Positions 57,534 through 64,000 of a stretch of DNA of 64,000 bases are shown piece by piece (the stretch's first letter is position 1; every line of letters begins with the position of its first letter). A model generated the notes under the pieces. It made no database searches and was not told the DNA's origin. It saw only the letters and a program-made list of their open reading frames with translations. Source of the stretch: Laburnicola sp. R22_1 (taxonomy: Eukaryota; Ascomycota; Dothideomycetes; Pleosporales; Didymosphaeriaceae); the NCBI GenBank assembly GCA_014281115.1, contig JACONQ010000007.1, forward strand, positions 806,001-870,000, in the 5' to 3' direction. The position numbers were made by a program, and so were the translations under genes.

Positions 57534-57630
57534 TATTAACTACCTAGGGATAGCACAACAAAGGCTTTTATCTTAAATAACATGATAAAAAAAGCAGAGC
57601 CCCCTGCTTAGTAATCAAAGAGGGTAATAT
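57534..57630 (+). repeat. end of TGTGGCG-family element (plus)
   Basis: TGTGGCGTTATATTAACTAC followed by GGCTTTTATCTTAAATAACA and AGCAGAGCCCCCTGCTTAGT. One of the least degraded copies; similarity ends at about 57,625, and no matching right end is nearby. Confidence 0.65.
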
Positions 57631-57659
57631 ATATACTTATCCTAAATCTCTTATACTTT

Positions 57660-58640
57660 ATTTTATATAACTATTAGTATTTCTCCCTAGGGTTAATTCG
57701 TAATGTTATATAATCCCAGGCTGACTATTTAACTAACCACCGTGTTATATAATTAATAATTTCTTTAATAATATTTTTTACTATAATAATAATAATAATA
57801 ATTATAATAGCAACTAATCTAACTATTTTATTACTCTTCTATAGTAGATTTCCCCTTGCAACTAGTAAGCTGTATACTACTCCCTAGGATCTTACTACTG
57901 CCTATCTTTTCTATACTCTCCTTGCCGCTACTTACTCTTATTTTTATTATACTACTACCTTTACTTCTTATTATTTTTATACGCCTATAAAATCTTAACT
58001 ACTACTAGAAGCTTCTCTTACTATAGCTATGCGCACGCGCTCTAGCAATATATAAGGAATACTCTCTCCTTCTTTAACAGTTGTCTACTACTATATCTTA
58101 GTCTATCCTCTAGCCTTACTAATAATATAATAGTAAGAAGCTATTATTATTATATAAATATTATTATATTATTACTTAGGCCTCTATATAAAAGAATAGC
58201 CTTGTACTTAAGAATTTAGAGTTATATAAAAATAGTTTATAGTCTAAATAGATTATTAGTTATAACCTTTAGAATAGTGTAATTAATCTAGTTCTCTAAT
58301 AGGCCGACCTTAACTATATTTTTAGTAGGTAGGCTAGATAGCTAATATTGCCTAGCTAGTTATCTATACTAGTTTTAAATTCTCTAGTAGCTATCTAACT
58401 GCAGGTATTAGACAACTTAATCTTAGAATACTAGAACGCTAGCTTGCTATATATATTAAAGAGTTAAATTTAAAAGACTTAGTGTTACATATGTTAAAGG
58501 AGAAGAATTTTTAAATATTATAGATATTATAAGAGGCAGACTTATATAATATATATATATATAGTAAAGTATAGTTGCAACTCTATGCTCTACTATAGCT
58601 CTCTAATAGTCTACTAGTTAAGAGATAATATATAACTTAG
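57660..58640 (-). repeat. inverted copy of the element A coding relic
   Basis: Its reverse complement parallels 38,340-39,400 over about 1 kb, for example AACTAGTAGACTATTAGAGAGC and AATATTATTAAAGAAATTATT. It lies directly before the pol relic at 58.7 kb, in the opposite sense to it. Confidence 0.7.
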
Positions 58641-58739
58641 TTTAAGTAAGTGTTTAGTGCTATTAAAGCTAACACTCTATCTCTACGCTATAAGGAAGTT
58701 AACTACATAATTAATATAGACCTAAGCTCTCTAATCTCT

Positions 58740-61700
58740 TAACCTAAGATCTATAGGCTAATGTGTACTAAAACTAAAGTAATTAAGAAATATATTAATA
58801 AAATACTAGGCAAAGATTTTATACGCCTAAGTATATTACTATAGGCAGCGCTAGTACTAGTAGTAAAGAAGCCTAGAGGAGGTCTCTAGATTTATGTTAA
58901 CTACTAACAATTAAACGCTATAATAAAAAAGAATTAAAACGCGCCTCCCTTTATTAAAGAGACGCTTACTAGAATAGCTAAGGTCTTTATTATATTATTA
59001 GTAAATATTATTACTACCTTTAATACTATATAAATTAAAGAAGACAATAAAGAGAAAATAGTATTTATAATATAGTATAGGCTATATAAGTACGTAGTTA
59101 TGCCTTTTAGACTTTATAATACTCTAGGGACTTTTTAGACTTTTATTAATAAGACGCTTTATAAGTATCTTAATAACTTGTATATAATATTCTTAGATAA
59201 TATCCTTATATATAGTAAGTAAGAAGATAAGTAAAAGGCGCATATACTTAAGATAATTACTAGACTTTATAACACTAGCCTATACTTAGACTCTATAAAG
59301 TGCAAATATAATATTAAATAGGTAAAGTATTTAGGACTTATACTTACTACTAATAGTATTAAAATAAATTCTAAGAAAGTTAAGACTATAGCAAATTAGC
59401 CTACACCCTAGTACGTAAAGGACATATAAGCCTTTCTAGGATTTACTAACTTTTACTAATAGTTTATTACTAGGTTTTTACACCTAGCTAAGCTGCGTAC
59501 TAAACTTATAAGAGATAGCGCACATAAAAAGTTTCTACTAGCCCTAGACTTAAAGGCTTTAGCTATATTTAATAAACTAAAAAAGGCTTTTTACAACACT
59601 AATAGAAAGGTCCTAGCTTACTTTAACTCTAATTTAGAAATATAGCTAGAAACTAACACTTCTAACTTTATATATACTATAGTACTTCAATAAATATATA
59701 ATAAGGTGTTGCAACCTATTACGTTCTTATTATATATAATAACGCCTATAAAATGTAACTATAAAATATATAATAAAGAACTCTTTACTATTATCTAAGC
59801 TTTTAAGAAGTAGTAGTTTAAACTTACTAGTACAAATAATTCTATAAAGGTCCTATCTAACTACTAAGCGTTACAGATATTTATAACTAATAAATAACTT
59901 AACTGCTACTAAGCTAGATAGGCTAAGTTTCTATCTAAGTTTAATTTTAAAATTATATACTAGCCTAGGGTTTAAGGTACTAAACCTAACGCCCTAATAT
60001 ATTATTTAGATAACCTACCTTAAGATATAAAAGACGCGCGTAGGCAACACTAATAATAAGTTATTATTAAGCTATATTAGGTTAATATAAAACTTAGAAT
60101 TGCGTATATAGTATATAAATAGAATACTAGTGCGTAATATATAGTTTACTTAGCCTAGATTATAACTCTCTACTCTATATAAAGTCTTATTTCTATTACG
60201 CGTAATAAATATAATAATAACGAAAGGTATAATATTATAAAATAAGTTGCGCTTAGTAGTATAGTAATAAGCACTTTAGGGAAGGAAAGTTTACCTAATA
60301 ATATAAACCTGTCGCTAACACTTAATAACCCTTTAGTAACTACTAATACTTATAATAAATAACCATAAAATACGTCTACTATATGCAATAATAAGTAACT
60401 AATAAACACACCTACTATGCCTTATAATAAGTAATTACTAAACGCACCTAGCGTGCCCTATAATAAGTAATCCTAAGCTACACCTACTATGCCTTAGGTA
60501 TCTACTATGCCTATTAACAAATAATTAAATAATATACCTACTATAGAGCCTAATAAGCAACTACTAGCAGAGACACTAAGTATAGCAGAACTAATAGATA
60601 AAATCTATTTAGTATACCTAGTAGATAAGGATTTAATAGTAATTATAACAGTGTTAAAAGATAGTTAATAAAGAATCCTATATAATCTTATATATAGAGG
60701 CATTAGACTAGAGCTTAGTAACTATTATTTATATAGTAGTTTGCTATACGTATAAGGCAAAGTATATATTCTTACTATTCTAGAACTTTACGCCTATATA
60801 ATTAACTATATATATAAATCGCTCTATAAGAACAATAGAGAAAAATATAAGAGTTATACAAAATTAATATTAGTATTTCTAGCCTAATATAATAAGCGAC
60901 GTTACTTAGTATATTAAAGCTTATCTACTTTACTAATGTATAAAGACCTACTACAATAGCAAATAAGGCCTACTTTATCTACTACCTATACTAGAATAAT
61001 ACTAGATATTAATCTTAATTAATTATATTACTAAACTTCTACCTTATATAGTTAATAGTTATATATATAAACACATCCTTATTATAGTTAATTAACTTAG
61101 CAAAAATAAAAGTTTATACTAGTTATAGACTTGCCCGTTAACATCCCTATATAAGCCTTTAATAAATTTATATAGCGCAAAAAAGGATAGCTAGAGGATA
61201 TAGTATTAGACTAAGGAGCGCAATTTGTATTTTACTTCTAGAAACGTCTCTATTAATATATTAGCACAAAAACTAAGTTGTTAATATTACACTATCCTAA
61301 AACTAATAGATAGATAGAAAACGCTAACACTTTTCTAAAATAATACTTAAAAGCGTTTGTTAATTATAAATAAGATAACTAGGCTACCCTACTACCTATA
61401 GCTAAATTTGTTGCTAATTCTTTAATAAGTACTAGTATAGGTGTAATACTATTTTACGCCACTAAAGAATATAAACTCTAGTTAGGTCTAGAGCTACTAC
61501 TACTAATTAATAAAATACTAACTATATCTGCTAAAGCTAACAATATCTAAGCTAACTATTTTATAGAACGCTTTTATTAGTTGTATAATAACCTCTATAA
61601 AAGTCTTAAATAGGCTTAGACAAAGCAAATAGAGTATACTAATAATAGAATACAACCTACTAAAGTGTTTAAAGTTAGTAACTAAGTTATAGTTAATTTC

Positions 61701-62100
61701 TATTACGCTTATATAACTTAATCTAGCTAATCGTTAGACTATAAGAACTATAAACTATTTATAATTATTAAATCTATTAATAATATAGTCTATAAGATAG
61801 ACCTCCTACTAGAAATATAGATCTATAATATGTTTTACCTATAGTTGTTATATCTGTATAAGTAACTACTATCTAGCTAAGCACCTATACCTAAAGGCTC
61901 TATTAAAATTGCTAACTCTAATATTTAAGATAACTCTAACTATAAAGTTAAAGCAATTTTAGCTGCATAACTTAATTAAAATCTAAAGGATCTACTAATG
62001 CGTAATTATAAGGACCTTCTAGAGTATAAAGTTAAATAGAAGAACTATCTACTAGAACTAAGCAACCTATTATAGGAGCTATATATAAACTTAGTTAGCT
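58740..62100 (+). pseudogene. gypsy element C pol, pseudogene
   Basis: Reverse transcriptase text at about 58,840-59,220 (VVKKPRGGL, then YRLYKYVVMPFRLYNTLGTF and IIFLDNILIYSK with LDD read as LDN), RNase H region near 59,550-59,900, integrase near 60,700-61,450 (LLYVQGKVYILTILELYA; LAFVxxxK-like text KAFVNYK) and a chromodomain-type end at about 61,760-61,900. Heavily stopped by TAG/TAA. It differs from gypsy B, so it is a separate lineage. Confidence 0.75.
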
Positions 62101-62870
62101 TATTAGATCTAGTCTATAACTAGTATAAGGCTTACCTCTCTACTCCTATTTATAGGAAGTTTACTACACTAATAGGCAAATAGAATATATTATTACTAAG
62201 GATAAGTAAACTTACTACCTTAATATAATATAATATATAGATAGCAAATATTTACGTTCTTTCCTATTAACGTAAGTTACTATTGTAGAAAGAATACCTC
62301 TACTATCTATATTACTATTAATATTTATTATAGTAGTTACGCCCTTAGATAATATAGACTAGGATATTAGTGTTATAAGTATAATAGTAAGATACTTATA
62401 TGTTAGAAATTACTTATATACTAGAGTTGCCTATATATTAGAGACTATATAGTTAAGCCTAATAAAAGTAACTATGCCTAGTAATAGTAATTGCGCTTAA
62501 TAATAGTAAAACACTATATATACACACGCTAATATTACTGCCTATAAGTAAGAATTTAAAAAGTTATAATTTATAAGCTATAGTTATAAGTTATAATTAT
62601 ATAATATATAAACAAAATTTTAATAATCTAGCCTAGCAGTTTATACCTAAATTACTAAGAAACACTAGATTTACTATAGCGCTATTATACTAACCTAGTA
62701 TATAATCTTAGTAATATACCTAATAAATAATAAAACTAGCTATAGATGCAACGTGTATTAAAAACCTAGATATAAGGTAATAATTTTAGGAACTAGAATG
62801 CTATAGGCATAAGAATAGCATAGTATTATTATAAGAGCAATAGAACTTCTCTTCTTAGAAGGGGGGGTAG

Positions 62871-63500
62871 TGTAATAGATTAATGCCTAGAGGTGCTGCG
62901 GTCCTAAGATAGGCTAGAGATAACACCTTATCTCTAGCGCTAGCCTAACTAGGCCTAGTATCTAGCGCCCATCGCGCGCCCACTATATAGTAGGTGTGGG
63001 TAATTATTAGGATCCCTACGCAGTATCTTATCTATAGAGTTTAATTAACTACTATCTTAACTCTAACTATTAATTCTTTATAATAGTTCTATGCCTTTTA
63101 GGTTTGCCTTAGTCTATTAAGTAGTCTCTATATATATTATTAATATATATATAATCTAAGCTAGTAAATAGTAGTATAGACTATATATATATTATATAGT
63201 AATCTAGTATAAATAACTTAACTAAAAGCTTATTACTATTAGCCATTTTAAGTTTTAGCTTCTTTTTAGTAATAATTATAAGCTTATTAATTAAGTTTTA
63301 GGAATATAAAAAGGGGTCTATAATAAATTAGGTGTACTTAAAATTAAACTTTACTTTGTAGCGTAATCGCATTTTTATTTTATTTAATTTAGCTATAGTT
63401 ATTAGTTATAGTAGTATATAAGAGAGTAGTAAGATTAGGCTCTTTTTATATAGGTAATAAGCACTCTAACTTTATTACTACTTATATAGATAAAATAAGT
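62871..63500 (+). repeat. 3' LTR of gypsy C, right end not resolved
   Basis: A polypurine run (AGAAGGGGGGGTAG, 62,857-62,870) is immediately followed by TGTAATAGATTAATGCCTAG, as expected at an internal-to-3'LTR junction. A related LTR fragment is at 41,789. The given end is only a guess because no complete 5' LTR is in the window. Confidence 0.5.
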
Positions 63501-63719
63501 TACTACTTAATAATAGTTCTAAATTATAGTTAAGTTAACCCTACCTATATACATAATAGCCTTATAGAGTGCGAGAAAATAATCGTGTTATTAACTTAGT
63601 TATATATATTTATATAGTATCTTAAAAAGCTAGTATATAGAAAACAAGATTATAGCTAGATTTTCTTTTACTATAGTATAGTTGCGGAATACAGCTTTAT
63701 TTATATAAAAAAATAGTTC

Positions 63720-64000
63720 TATGCCTAAAGATTTTTAAAGATAAAGTGTCCGTACACCGTATGGGCAAGGGCACCTAAGGGTGTTGAGGTTTCAATATTG
63801 CCGCACGATGGCATTACGTAGGGATCACATAATGCCCGTGCGCCGCGGCCCGTGCGCTGCAGAATATTCTTCTTTCTATCCGCACCCTCTCTAGAGATAA
63901 GTAATTAATACTAAGTTGTTCTGTTATATTATTTTCTTTTCCTTGTACGATCGCCCTGTACACCCTCCACACTTGCTAGTATAGAGGATTAGAATTCGAT
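63720..64000. other. return to GC-balanced sequence
   Basis: From about 63,745 the composition is ordinary (CCGTACACCGTATGGGCAAG, GTGCGCCGCGGCCCGTGCGC). No gene can be recognised in the remaining bases. Confidence 0.6.

Larger units (their letters stand above)
35931..63720. repeat. AT-rich RIP-degraded repeat block 2
   Basis: Nearly 28 kb without any intact gene, dominated by TA, TAG, TTA and CTA words. Coding relics in it read through only if many TAG/TAA are accepted as former CAG, CGA or TGG. Contains several LTR and DNA elements listed separately. Entry and exit are abrupt at about 35,935 and 63,720. Confidence 0.85.

Overview
The window looks like a transposon-rich, probably dispensable or subtelomeric stretch of a filamentous ascomycete (Pezizomycotina; a plant-associated Dothideomycete would fit, but this is inference). 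The reasons are GT-AG introns of 46-69 bp, a HET-domain gene, a GH79 glycosidase with a GPI-type tail, Fot1/pogo, PIF-Harbinger, Ty1/copia and Ty3/gypsy elements, and pervasive C-to-T decay of repeats as expected from repeat-induced point mutation (RIP: CAG or TGG turned into TAG, Asp codons into Asn). I see no tRNA, rRNA or CRISPR.

Layout. 1-18.85 kb has ordinary base composition and is mostly gene space: a short hypothetical coding relic, a mitochondrial-type thioredoxin with an in-frame 60-bp intron, a dead Fot1 element (1992-3904), a frameshifted HET pseudogene, an unrecognised host gene split by a complete copia element (6677-11986, TSD gattt) and by a 376-bp element with a 10-bp TSD (12293-12668), an F-box protein, and a GH79 glycoside hydrolase. 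At about 18.85 kb the composition switches abruptly to very AT-rich, RIP-ruined repeats (18.9-24.3 kb). A GC-balanced island follows (24.3-35.9 kb). It holds a small coding relic, a nest of three DNA transposons with all boundaries visible (a pogo element 25026-32579 split by a second pogo 26768-28902 and by a Harbinger 29217-32518), and a two-exon gene for an 84-residue secreted protein with eight mature cysteines (33331-33654), a typical candidate effector.

From 35.9 to about 63.7 kb the DNA is a second AT-rich block with no intact gene. Legible inside it are an LTR element with matched 278-bp LTRs and TSD gtaac (36058-41775), a gypsy element with 214-215-bp LTRs and TSD gaagc/gaagt (44072-52380), a pogo element encoding a decayed CCHC knuckle (53370-55219), a broken relative of the second LTR element (from 55504), a third gypsy pol and 3' LTR (about 58.7-62.9 kb), many copies of a long-inverted-repeat family whose ends read TGTGGCG...CGCCACA, tandem repeats and a TTA microsatellite. 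The last 280 bases return to normal composition.

How it fits together: the four intact-looking genes (thioredoxin, F-box, GH79, small secreted protein) do not form an operon or an obvious pathway. The interest lies in the two-speed architecture: secreted-protein genes beside RIP-ruined DNA, disrupted host genes (HET and the split gene), and transposon layers whose degree of decay gives a relative order of insertion. I did not find a convincing new multi-gene system. The strongest leads are the candidate effector, the host gene whose frame is restored when target-site duplications are collapsed, and the long-inverted-repeat family.
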